NCBI GenBank assembly: GCA_964443005.1 | Contig: CAYUBI010000007.1 | Location: 1 to 36,691 of the forward strand | DNA length: 36,691 nt | Origin: CAYUBI01 sp964443005 | GTDB taxonomy: Bacteria > Margulisbacteria > Riflemargulisbacteria > GWF2-35-9 > CAYUBI01 | Direction: 5' to 3' | Part shown: one piece after another, positions 25,589 through 32,904 of the stretch | Position numbering within the stretch: the first letter of the stretch is position 1 | Layout of the letters: each line of letters begins with the position of its first letter | The notes under the pieces: generated by a model | What the model was told of the DNA's origin: nothing | What the model saw: the letters and a program-made list of their open reading frames with translations, nothing else | Database searches by the model: none | Translations under genes and position numbers: made by a program

Positions 25589-27299
25589 GCTGCTCATTTA
25601 TGTAATTACAGCTATTATATTAATTGCAATGATGACCAGTGCATTTTTAGGTATGACAATTGCGATGTTTCATCTCCGTCAACCCATTTGGATTGGATAT
25701 TTTATTGCAGCTATACTCATTGCACTTGGATTTGAGCCCATCAAAAAAATCCTCACTCAAACAATAGATACCTTACTGTATCGACAACACTTTTTACTAC
25801 GCAAACGTTTGCTAGATCTGGCTAACGAACTTAACAATCTTGCAGATATCATAGACTTACATCACTACGTTGTACATGAACTCGCCGCAATTTTAAAAAC
25901 AAAAAACATTATCTTTTACCAAGCAAGTGGCCTGCGCCCCGGACAATATTATCCCAAAGCAGTTTTCCCACATGACTCAGCCGCACCCATCAAAACAATT
26001 CATACCAAAGATATTTTACTATATCCCTTACTCAAATATGATAAACCAATTTTTCGCTATGATCTTGAAACCTCCCAAGCATTAACATTAAAAGGATCCA
26101 ATGAATTACTCGAATTTTTCAACCAACAACACGTTGATGTTGGAATTCCGTTAACTCGCAATCACATTACGTGGGGCGTTCTTTTTCTTGGCCCCAAAAC
26201 ATCATTAATCAAATATTCCCGAGATGAAGAAATTCTATTGAAACGACTCAGTCAAACTCTTGTACAAACATTAGAAAAACGCAGCTTATGCATTAACCTT
26301 GAAGAAGAAAAAACACATATTGAAAATGCGATAAAAACACTCAATGAAGGGATTATCATTGTAGACCCAAACGGAACAATATTAATGGAAAATGCAATAG
26401 CAGCCCAATTATTTATAAAAAAACAGCCCTTCAAACACCTGGCTATTCAGGAAATGATGGCAGCAGAAGAAGATGTATTTCAATTAGCACTACTTCATCC
26501 AAATGGCTCGTCCTATTCCTGTTTCAAATTATCAATGAAAGAAGAAAAAACACTCCAAAACTTTACCATCTTTACCTTCAGAAATACGAGCCAACTCAAT
26601 CGTAAAGTTATGGAAAAATCTGAATTCTTAGCTTTTGCAGCCAATAATTTAATTAAACCAACACAACGAATGAAAACACATGCACATAAAACAGAAGCAG
26701 ATGAATCGATTATCAAAGCAGCAGAAACAAGCGAACTTTTGGCGCGTAAAATGGTTTATTTTTCCGAGTTAGATGCTGGCCCCTTACGCATTCAAAAACG
26801 GCCAGTTTATTTACCAGAATTAATCACGATTGCTATTTCAAAAATGCCAGATTCTCTACAAAAAATATGCGTTTTTGATATTAATATATCAACAACACTT
26901 CATGAAATAAAGCTCTTTCTTGATAAAGAATTTATCACAGATGCGCTATATATTTTAATAGATATTTTCGCCCAATGCCAAAATCAAACGGCCAGCGCAG
27001 CAGCTGATATCACAATTAACGCTAATGCCAATTTAGAAAAAAAACTAGTGACGCTAACGCTAACCGGACCTGGCACGTGGCTCCCAGAACCTGAACGCAG
27101 ACGAATATTTAACAAAAACTATCATTTACAACAATTCAAGTCTGGAAAATCCGAAATTTTAGCATTAGACCTTGAACATCCGTTTGTCAAACACATTCTT
27201 TTAGCTCATGGTGGAACAATCGATTTCGCCAATCAAGGGCAAACACAGCATATCATCACGATCACCCTGCCTATTATTGAATCTGAATCTAAAAAATAA
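25557..27299 (+). CDS. Degenerate histidine-kinase-like membrane sensor (2 TM, GAF-like, PAS-like, pseudo-kinase)
   Basis: 580 aa. Two membrane segments (about residues 13-33 and 41-58) are followed by the linker TIDTLLYRQHFLLRKRLLDL, typical of sensor kinases with a GAF domain. A GAF-like region (about 95-245) and a PAS-like region (IKTLNEGIIIVDPNGTILME, about 257-330) come next. The kinase core has decayed: KSEFLAFAANNLIKPT aligns with the H box but has Asn363 where the phosphorylated His should be. The N box lacks its Asn (ALYILIDIFAQCQ), the G1 box reads TLTGPGTW without Asp, and the G2 glycines are missing, yet AHGGTIDFANQ survives. It should not phosphorylate itself; it may instead control the RsbW-like ATPase it overlaps by up to 32 nt. 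ATG 25578 is an alternative start. Confidence 0.85.
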   Translation: MHYERFFMGNKLLIYVITAIILIAMMTSAFLGMTIAMFHLRQPIWIGYFIAAILIALGFEPIKKILTQTIDTLLYRQHFLLRKRLLDLANELNNLADIIDLHHYVVHELAAILKTKNIIFYQASGLRPGQYYPKAVFPHDSAAPIKTIHTKDILLYPLLKYDKPIFRYDLETSQALTLKGSNELLEFFNQQHVDVGIPLTRNHITWGVLFLGPKTSLIKYSRDEEILLKRLSQTLVQTLEKRSLCINLEEEKTHIENAIKTLNEGIIIVDPNGTILMENAIAAQLFIKKQPFKHLAIQEMMAAEEDVFQLALLHPNGSSYSCFKLSMKEEKTLQNFTIFTFRNTSQLNRKVMEKSEFLAFAANNLIKPTQRMKTHAHKTEADESIIKAAETSELLARKMVYFSELDAGPLRIQKRPVYLPELITIAISKMPDSLQKICVFDINISTTLHEIKLFLDKEFITDALYILIDIFAQCQNQTASAAADITINANANLEKKLVTLTLTGPGTWLPEPERRRIFNKNYHLQQFKSGKSEILALDLEHPFVKHILLAHGGTIDFANQGQTQHIITITLPIIESESKK

Positions 27300-27306
27300 A
27301 TATACT
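27277..27306 (+). promoter_or_regulatory. rfbC promoter, leaderless geometry
   Basis: TTGAAT (27277-27282), 18-nt spacer, TATACT (27301-27306), then 7 nt to the ATG at 27314. There is no Shine-Dalgarno sequence. The -35 lies inside the end of the upstream gene. Confidence 0.6.
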
Positions 27307-27313
27307 TACATCT

Positions 27314-27859
27314 ATGAAATTTACACCCACCTTAATCCCTGATATTCTTATTATTGAACCCAATGTTATCACAGATATACGTGGATTTTTTTTGGAAACC
27401 TATCACTATGAAAAATTTCAACAAGCAGGCATCAACTTACCATTTGTTCAAGACAATCATAGTCAATCAATGCAAGGCACCTTGCGTGGACTTCATTATC
27501 AATTAGCCCCCTGCAGTCAAGGAAAATTAGTTCGCGTACTACAAGGAGAAATTTTTGATGTAGGTGTTGATCTTCGCATAGACTCGCCAACTCAAGGAAA
27601 ATGGGTTGGCGAACACTTATCAAGCAGCAACTTTAAAATGTTATATATTCCACCTGGATGTGCGCATGGATTTTACGTACTAAGCCAAACAGCTGAAGTT
27701 TTTTATAAATGTACGGACATCTACGCACCCAAACTAGATCGGGGCATTCGATGGAATGATCCTATACTCAACATTTCATGGCCATTAATCAACAACACTC
27801 CACCACTATTATCAACAAAAGATCAAAACCTGCCATTATGGAGTTTGCCGCACGACTGA
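27314..27859 (+). CDS. rfbC: dTDP-4-dehydrorhamnose 3,5-epimerase
   Basis: 181 aa, normal length for RmlC/RfbC, a cupin-fold epimerase of dTDP-L-rhamnose synthesis for surface polysaccharide. DIRGFFLETYHYEKFQQAGI, FVQDNHSQS and GTLRGLHYQ open the protein; His61 is the catalytic base of the family. The dyad partner Asp is in VGVDLR (residue 86), and the second His is His118 in GCAHGFYVLS. FYKCTDIYAP supplies the conserved Tyr region, and RGIRWNDP is the usual C-terminal motif. The other dTDP-rhamnose genes (rfbA, B, D) are not in the window. The 3' end overlaps the convergent E1-like gene by 37 bp. Confidence 0.94.
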   Translation: MKFTPTLIPDILIIEPNVITDIRGFFLETYHYEKFQQAGINLPFVQDNHSQSMQGTLRGLHYQLAPCSQGKLVRVLQGEIFDVGVDLRIDSPTQGKWVGEHLSSSNFKMLYIPPGCAHGFYVLSQTAEVFYKCTDIYAPKLDRGIRWNDPILNISWPLINNTPPLLSTKDQNLPLWSLPHD

Positions 27860-28572
27860 CAGGCAAGACAGCGTTCAACTATTACCTCGCGACAGTTCAT
27901 CGTCAATAATGTCATCACCCATAATCGATTGGTTATTAATCGCCCAACACCCGTTAGCAACTTAATAACTTCTGCAGCTTGTAGCGTACCTATAACTCCC
28001 GGCGCAGGACCAAACACACCCAAAGGTTTTAAATTTCCAGATTCTACAGGCTGAATCCGGAACACGCACCGATAACAAGCACTTTGCCCAGGGATCACAG
28101 TCATCAATTGCCCATCATACTCACGAATTCCGCCATGAACAAAGGGTATCCCATAGCAAACACATACATCATTGATCAAAAATTTACTCTCAAAATTATC
28201 AGTAGCATCAACAACTACATCATACGATTTCGCAATAATTGCTATAGACTCTTCATCTGCAATCTCTGGATAAGTTATTATCCGAATAGTCGAATTCAAT
28301 GCTGCAAGCTTCTCAGCTGCAGAATCAACTTTTAATTGACCTATATTTAATTGATTATGAATAATTTGTCTGTGCAAATTAGAAATTTCAACAGTATCAA
28401 AATCCATTAGGCCCAAGGTTCCAACCCCAGCACCTGCTAGATAAAAAGCACAAGATGAGCCCAGTGCACCAACGCCTACAATCAACACCTTTGCCTGTTC
28501 CAATTTTAATTGACCTTCATAACCAAAATTAGGAAGCATCATTTGCCGATCATATCGAGAATTTTCTATCAT
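27823..28572 (-). CDS. ThiF/MoeB/HesA-family E1-like adenylyltransferase
   Basis: 249 aa from the ATG at 28572; a longer TTG start at 28611 is possible but its GGAGG is only 3 nt away, while AAGGAG serves the ATG at a long 12-nt spacing. The protein binds ATP and adenylates the C-terminal Gly of a small ubiquitin-like sulfur carrier (ThiS or MoaD type). Visible motifs: RYDRQMMLPNFG, nucleotide loop VLIVGVGALGSS, DFDTVEISNLHRQ and DATDNFESKFLIND. A Cys4 zinc site is complete: CYRC in mid-protein and CLACQSC near the C-terminus. No thiS, moaD, thiG or moaE is nearby, so whether it works in thiamine, molybdopterin or another sulfur pathway is open. Confidence 0.87.
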   Translation of the reverse strand: MIENSRYDRQMMLPNFGYEGQLKLEQAKVLIVGVGALGSSCAFYLAGAGVGTLGLMDFDTVEISNLHRQIIHNQLNIGQLKVDSAAEKLAALNSTIRIITYPEIADEESIAIIAKSYDVVVDATDNFESKFLINDVCVCYGIPFVHGGIREYDGQLMTVIPGQSACYRCVFRIQPVESGNLKPLGVFGPAPGVIGTLQAAEVIKLLTGVGRLITNRLWVMTLLTMNCREVIVERCLACQSCGKLHNGRF

Positions 28573-28694
28573 GCTACTCTCATTCTCCTTAATATTAAAG
28601 GAACTACACAAGGACCTCCGTCTTAAACTACGACCGAATTGATATTCATAGTTAATAAACTGTTTTTTCCTGTGTCTAAAAATGCGGTCTGCGG

Positions 28695-28700
28695 TATAAT
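28695..28700 (+). promoter_or_regulatory. -10 box of the cytochrome gene, leaderless geometry
   Basis: A perfect TATAAT ends 6 nt before the ATG at 28707. There is no Shine-Dalgarno sequence and only a weak -35. Confidence 0.55.
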
Positions 28701-28706
28701 TGTATC

Positions 28707-29087
28707 ATGACGCGACCTTACCGATTATATTTTAGTTTTTTCCTACTTGTAACACTCGCCTTTATTTTAGGAATACTATTTTCGTGGCAAAAAACTGATC
28801 CAGCCGCAGCAGCGCTAAAAAACAAAAACTGTCTATATTGCCACTCAGACATGGAAGCCAAGCAAATTCTCAGTGACCGTGCTTCTGGAAAAACTAAGCT
28901 TATTTTTTATCATAGCACACATGTAACACCCAAAAGACTTCGATGCATTGACTGCCATGATAAAAAAAACTACCATTCTACTCGTCCTAGTATGCAAAGC
29001 TGCTTAATCTGTCATGATAATCGCCTGGCAGCTAATGATTGCAATGTTTGCCATCGTCAACCCGAAAATCTCGACCTAGAAAACTAA
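28707..29087 (+). CDS. Small membrane-anchored tetrahaem cytochrome c
   Basis: 126 aa. One N-terminal hydrophobic segment (about residues 9-26) serves as signal anchor. Four covalent haem-c motifs follow: CLYCH at 42-46, CIDCH at 80-84, CLICH at 99-103 and CNVCH at 112-116. Additional His residues (FYHSTHVTPKRLRC, NYHSTR) lie between them and can give the distal ligands, as in cytochrome c3/c7-type proteins. It should carry electrons outside the cytoplasmic membrane. No dehydrogenase, reductase or cytochrome maturation gene is adjacent, so its donor and acceptor are unknown. Its 3' end is only 5 nt from the convergent bioA. Confidence 0.9.
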   Translation: MTRPYRLYFSFFLLVTLAFILGILFSWQKTDPAAAALKNKNCLYCHSDMEAKQILSDRASGKTKLIFYHSTHVTPKRLRCIDCHDKKNYHSTRPSMQSCLICHDNRLAANDCNVCHRQPENLDLEN

Positions 29088-29092
29088 ACTTT

Positions 29093-30442
29093 TCAAATAT
29101 TTGTTACATCATCAATTGCCCGATAAGTTGCATCTAGCAACAAATCTAGCTCATTTAACGTAATTGACAACGGCGGCATCAGAACAATAACATTACCCAG
29201 TGGACGCAACATGACACCATACGTACGCGCCCTCAAAACGACCTGATGCCCTATTTTAAGACTTCGGGGATATGGCCGCAATAGTGCAACATCTTCAAAC
29301 AGCTCGATGCCAACCATGCCGCCTTCCTGCCGAATATCGCCAACGTGAGCAAGCTCCATAAAACCGACTAATTTATCAGTTAAATATTGAATCGTAACCT
29401 GAAAATGCGTCACGGTTTGCTCATCCAAAAAAATATCCAAATTTGCAATAGCTGCTGCACACGCTAACGGATTTCCAGTAAATGTATGACCATGGAAAAA
29501 AGCCTTTAATTCATCCTCTTTACCTAAGAAAGCGTCAAAAACAGCCGTAGTCGTAACTGTTGCTGCGATTGGCAAGACTCCCCCACTCAAACCTTTAGCC
29601 AAACACATTAGATCTGGAACAACATGCGCTTTTTCACAAGCAAACATGGCACCCGTACGACCAAACCCGGTAGCAACTTCATCTACAATCATTAGAACAC
29701 GATAATGCGTACACAATTCTCGTACTTTTCTTAAAAACAAAATTGAAGAATGCAACATTCCAGCTGCTCCCTGCATCAATGGCTCAATAATTAAAGCTGC
29801 AATTGTTTTACCTTTTTCAGCAAAAAGCAATTCTAATTCATTCCAACACTGATTTTCACATTGAGCTCTCCATCTACACCGTATACAATCCGGATAAGCA
29901 GCTTTTAACGTGTCAAATAACAACGGCTGATATAACTTATGAAAAAGATCCATGCCCCCAACACTCACTGCACCAATTGTATCTCCATGATATGCATTTA
30001 CAAAAGATACAATTTTTGTTTTTTTTCGATCTTCGAAATTAGACTGTTGCTGCCAATATTGAAAAGCCATTTTTAAAGCAATTTCAACACTCGTCGAACC
30101 ATTATCAGAATAAAAAACCTTCGTAAACCCAGGCGGCAATACCGCAACCAATTTCTCAGCAAGCATAATGGACGGCTCATTACTTAAACCCAACAAGGTT
30201 GAATGCATTAATTTTTCAGCCTGCGACCTAACTGCGTGTACAATTTTAGGATGATTATGCCCATGGACTATCGTCCACAATGAAGAAATCCCATCAAGAT
30301 AACGATATCCATCGCTATCAATAAGGACATTGCCCTCACCCCTAACAATAATAGGATGATCTTCGATTTCCCACTCTGACATTTGAGTAAAAGGATGCCA
30401 TATATACGCCTTATCTAAAAGCCGCAAATTAGCTGTATTCAT
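29093..30442 (-). CDS. bioA: Adenosylmethionine-8-amino-7-oxononanoate aminotransferase, biotin synthesis
   Basis: 449 aa, class III PLP aminotransferase. DKAYIWHPFTQMSEWE at the N-terminus is the BioA hallmark. DGISSLWTIVHGHNHPKI, YSDNGSTSVEIALKMAFQYW and VNAYHGDTIGAVSVGG are in place, as is the PLP pocket DEVATGFGRTG. The Schiff-base Lys is in DLMCLAKGLSGGVLP, and HGHTFTGNPLACAAA completes the active site. A Cys-rich insert (DCIRCRWRAQCENQCW) lies near residue 190. The enzyme converts KAPA to DAPA, usually with SAM as amino donor. No other bio genes are in the window. The ATG lies 21 nt after the tRNA-Leu gene on the same strand and has no Shine-Dalgarno, so its transcript may begin by processing at the tRNA 3' end. 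Confidence 0.94.
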   Translation of the reverse strand: MNTANLRLLDKAYIWHPFTQMSEWEIEDHPIIVRGEGNVLIDSDGYRYLDGISSLWTIVHGHNHPKIVHAVRSQAEKLMHSTLLGLSNEPSIMLAEKLVAVLPPGFTKVFYSDNGSTSVEIALKMAFQYWQQQSNFEDRKKTKIVSFVNAYHGDTIGAVSVGGMDLFHKLYQPLLFDTLKAAYPDCIRCRWRAQCENQCWNELELLFAEKGKTIAALIIEPLMQGAAGMLHSSILFLRKVRELCTHYRVLMIVDEVATGFGRTGAMFACEKAHVVPDLMCLAKGLSGGVLPIAATVTTTAVFDAFLGKEDELKAFFHGHTFTGNPLACAAAIANLDIFLDEQTVTHFQVTIQYLTDKLVGFMELAHVGDIRQEGGMVGIELFEDVALLRPYPRSLKIGHQVVLRARTYGVMLRPLGNVIVLMPPLSITLNELDLLLDATYRAIDDVTNI

Positions 30443-30463
30443 TAAATTCTATCTACATTTTTA

Positions 30464-30552
30464 TGGTGCCGGGGGCCGGACTTGAACCGGCATGGCAATA
30501 AAATACCATTGGATTTTAAGTCCAACGTGTCTACCAATTCCACCACCTCGGC
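30464..30552 (-). tRNA. tRNA-Leu (anticodon UAA), CCA encoded
   Basis: On the minus strand the gene starts GCCGAGGTGGTGGAATTGG and ends CCCCGGCACCA. The anticodon stem TTGGA/TCCAA encloses CTTAAAA, giving anticodon TAA. A long variable arm (class II) and the T arm GCCGG-TTCAAGT-CCGGC are clear. The acceptor stem pairs except for an A-C mismatch at pair 5-68. The CCA is genome-encoded (30464-30466). Confidence 0.95.
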
Positions 30553-30577
30553 ACAAAACTAGAAAAAAACACTATGA

Positions 30578-31114
30578 CTAAGGTTTTAACTTACGTTTAC
30601 GCTTGATAACCCCTTGTTTGCCTTGAATATTTCGTTTTAAATCAATCAATTTCTCTTCGCTTACCTTTAAAAAAGAATTAATTTTCGAATCAAACGGCGA
30701 AAGATCATCTGTCGGCCGCCGATAACGCCCAATCAACTGAAAATTGCTTTTTGGTTTTGCACGTGAATCATCAAGAGGAGCTAATCTCTCAGAATTATGC
30801 GGAGCATACGACCCATGCGGCCGAGCAGGTGCATGTTCTGGCCTTGGTTTTCGCTCTTTAGCTTGTTTGATCGACAAATCTAACTTTTTCTGTTTATTTT
30901 CGCCAAGAACTTTAACTTTAACTTTTTCTGACATTACAACAAACTGCGACACATCTGTTACATATTCGTCCGCAATTTCCGAAATATGCACAAGCCCTTC
31001 AACTCCCGGCGCAATTCTAACAAATGCGCCGAAGCTAGTTATTCCTGTAATTTCTCCTTCAACAATCTGACCAATCCACTGACTATTATCTGGTTTTGTT
31101 TCAACGTCGGTTAT
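30578..31114 (-). CDS. S1-domain RNA-binding protein with probable ATA start (YabR-like)
   Basis: About 178 aa if translation starts at ATA (31114-31112). The S1 domain is then complete: WIGQIVEGEITGITSFGAFV, RIAPGVEGLVHISEIAD and VKVKVLGENKQKKLDLSIKQ. The tail is basic, Pro/His-rich and probably disordered (KPRPEHAPARPHGSYAP), ending KGQG-like with VIKRKRKLKP. The first ordinary start in frame is GTG at 30991, which would remove half the S1 fold; above the ATA the frame is closed by TGA at 31123-31121. AGAGGAG lies 9 nt before the ATA, and the ATA overlaps the divIC stop TAA as ATAA. In Bacillus an S1 gene (yabR) also follows divIC, which supports the assignment. A sequencing error for ATGA is the main alternative. 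Confidence 0.82.
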   Translation of the reverse strand: MTDVETKPDNSQWIGQIVEGEITGITSFGAFVRIAPGVEGLVHISEIADEYVTDVSQFVVMSEKVKVKVLGENKQKKLDLSIKQAKERKPRPEHAPARPHGSYAPHNSERLAPLDDSRAKPKSNFQLIGRYRRPTDDLSPFDSKINSFLKVSEEKLIDLKRNIQGKQGVIKRKRKLKP

Positions 31115-31419
31115 TTTAGCTCACTCCTCTTTTTTTTCGCGATTAACTGGTAAGCAATCTCATCCTTTTTTACCAATCCTAACCGGGTTCTAGCTATCTC
31201 CTCGACGTATTCGTCCGTGTCGGTTACTGCCAACTGCCGAGTTAATTCAGCATGATTTTTTGTTTCAACATTAATCTGGCCGCGCAATTGAGACTGCTCA
31301 CGACCCAATTTAAGATTATAATACATAAATGACACATTCAAAAACACCAGATAACCTAATAACCCGACTATACCTAAAAAAAGGTATTTAATCAACGATT
31401 GAGGAATCGCCAGCACCAT
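31111..31419 (-). CDS. Septum formation initiator, FtsB/DivIC family
   Basis: 102 aa. One membrane segment (about residues 10-31, KYLFLGIVGLLGYLVFLNVS) is followed by a periplasmic coiled coil (KLGREQSQLRGQINVETKNH) and the family C-terminal motif YVEEIARTRLGLVKKDEIAY. Such proteins join FtsL and FtsQ/DivIB in the divisome. The start follows the eno stop by a few nt (tandem TAG codons precede it) without its own Shine-Dalgarno, indicating coupling to eno. Its stop overlaps the start of the S1-domain gene. The order eno-divIC-S1 gene is consistent with conserved clusters known in other bacteria. Confidence 0.92.
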   Translation of the reverse strand: MVLAIPQSLIKYLFLGIVGLLGYLVFLNVSFMYYNLKLGREQSQLRGQINVETKNHAELTRQLAVTDTDEYVEEIARTRLGLVKKDEIAYQLIAKKKRSELK

Positions 31420-31422
31420 CTA

Positions 31423-32709
31423 CTATTTTTGCAAATTATAAAAGGAATTCAATCCTTTGTAAATGGCAACCTCGCCTAATTCATCTTCAATTCGTAAAAG
31501 TTGGTTATACTTTGCAATCCGATCCGTTCTGCTCGCAGAACCAGTCTTGATTTGTCCTGCATTAGTTGCTACTGCAATATCCGCTATTGTTGTATCTTCT
31601 GATTCTCCAGAGCGATGCGACACAATCGCAGTATATCCAGCCTGTTTAGCCATTTCAATAGCCTCTAATGTTTCAGTCAGCGTACCAATCTGATTTACTT
31701 TTATCAAAATTGAATTAGCAGTATTTGATTTAATTCCACGACTCAGTCGAGCAGTATTCGTAACAAATAAATCGTCACCTACTAATTGAATCTTCTTTCC
31801 CAAAACATCAGTTAACTTTTTCCATCCATCCCAATCATCTTCGCTTAAACCATCCTCAATCGAAATAATCGGATATTTCGAAACCAATGCTTGATAATAG
31901 GCTATCATTTGATCCGTTGTTTTAGTTATACCTTCGCCTTCAAGATTATATTTCCCATCTTTATACATTTCAGTTGCAGCAACATCCAACGCAATATAAA
32001 TATCTTTACCTGGTTTATAACCTGCAGACTCAATAGCTTGCAAAATGATGGTAATCGCTTCTTCATTTGTTTTCAAATTTGGAGCAAAACCACCTTCATC
32101 GCCTACTGCAGTATTTAATCCTTTGCTTTTCAATACTTTTTTAAGATGATGAAACACTTCAGTACCCATACGTAAACCCTCACGGAAACTGCTTGCACCA
32201 ACAGGCATTACCATAAACTCTTGAATATCAACGGTATTGTCTGCGTGTTGCCCACCATTTAAGATATTCATCATAGGAACTGGCAACTGATGAGCATTTA
32301 CGCCGCCAATATATTGATACAACATCATTCCGCGACTTTCAGCAGCAGCTTTAGCTACAGCTAAACTAACTGACAAAATTGCATTAGCACCTAATTTGCT
32401 TTTGTTAGGCGTTCCATCTAGTTCAATCAACATTTTATCAATTAATCGCTGTTGAGTAGCATCCAAGCCACAAATCTCATCAGCAATAATATCATTCACA
32501 TTTTTCACAGCAGTCAAAACACCTTTGCCTAAATATCGATCACTATCCTGGTCACGAAGCTCGCAAGCTTCATGTGCGCCAGTCGATGCGCCCGAAGGAA
32601 CAATTGCACTACCAAAGGACCCGTCTTCTAAATAAACTTCAGTTTCAACTGTAGGATTTCCACGAGAATCAAGAACTTCTCTAGATTGAATATCAGCAAT
32701 TGTTGACAT
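31423..32709 (-). CDS. eno: Enolase
   Basis: 428 aa from the ATG at 32709, the usual enolase length. It interconverts 2-phosphoglycerate and phosphoenolpyruvate with Mg2+. IQSREVLDSRGNPTVETEVY, the mobile loop SGASTGAHEACELRD, NILNGGQHADNTVDIQEFMV, GDEGGFAPNL, SIEDGLSEDDWDGW, GDDLFVTN, ILIKVNQIGTLTET and SHRSGESEDTTIADIAVA are all present, including the catalytic Lys in LIKVNQ and the metal-binding acids. The open frame continues upstream to 32802, but TAAGGAGG sits 5 nt before 32709, and the promoter overlaps the extension, so the shorter start is right. Confidence 0.97.
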   Translation of the reverse strand: MSTIADIQSREVLDSRGNPTVETEVYLEDGSFGSAIVPSGASTGAHEACELRDQDSDRYLGKGVLTAVKNVNDIIADEICGLDATQQRLIDKMLIELDGTPNKSKLGANAILSVSLAVAKAAAESRGMMLYQYIGGVNAHQLPVPMMNILNGGQHADNTVDIQEFMVMPVGASSFREGLRMGTEVFHHLKKVLKSKGLNTAVGDEGGFAPNLKTNEEAITIILQAIESAGYKPGKDIYIALDVAATEMYKDGKYNLEGEGITKTTDQMIAYYQALVSKYPIISIEDGLSEDDWDGWKKLTDVLGKKIQLVGDDLFVTNTARLSRGIKSNTANSILIKVNQIGTLTETLEAIEMAKQAGYTAIVSHRSGESEDTTIADIAVATNAGQIKTGSASRTDRIAKYNQLLRIEDELGEVAIYKGLNSFYNLQK

Positions 32710-32748
32710 AGCTTCCTCCTTAAAAATAACATCTACACAGGAGAAATC

Positions 32749-32777
32749 ATTATAAGCATCAAGCAAGATTCTGTCTA
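32749..32777 (-). promoter_or_regulatory. Promoter of the eno operon
   Basis: On the minus strand TAGACA (32777-32772), 17-nt spacer, TATAAT (32754-32749). The predicted leader of about 32 nt contains the TAAGGAGG Shine-Dalgarno of eno. Confidence 0.7.
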
Positions 32778-32791
32778 GTTTTAGTTTTGCG

Positions 32792-32816
32792 CAATGCATC
32801 ATGAGACTGACCGTTC
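32792..32816. repeat. Short dispersed repeat (partner at 36354-36378)
   Basis: CAATGCATCATGAGACTGA is identical to 36354-36372, and GTTC recurs at the same offset after two differing bases. It lies just upstream of the eno promoter, in the eno-dnaE interval. Confidence 0.7.
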
Positions 32817-32856
32817 AATCACCTTGCATAACGCATGATGAACTACCCAATAGGGA

Positions 32857-32879
32857 TCATTTCTTAACTGGAATATACT
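32857..32879. repeat. Short dispersed repeat, copy 2 (partner at 209-231)
   Basis: Matches 209-231 at 21 of 23 positions. With 32792-32816 it brackets an element of about 90 bp after the dnaE stop, which may be the more complete form of a mini-element whose ends are scattered at both window edges. Confidence 0.6.
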
Positions 32880-32904
32880 GTTTTAGTTTGCAATCTGACT
32901 ATTT

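Noticed and set aside
32710..32802. 31-residue N-terminal extension of enolase
   Set aside because: The eno promoter and the Shine-Dalgarno lie inside it, and enolases start at the MSTIADIQSREV-type sequence.
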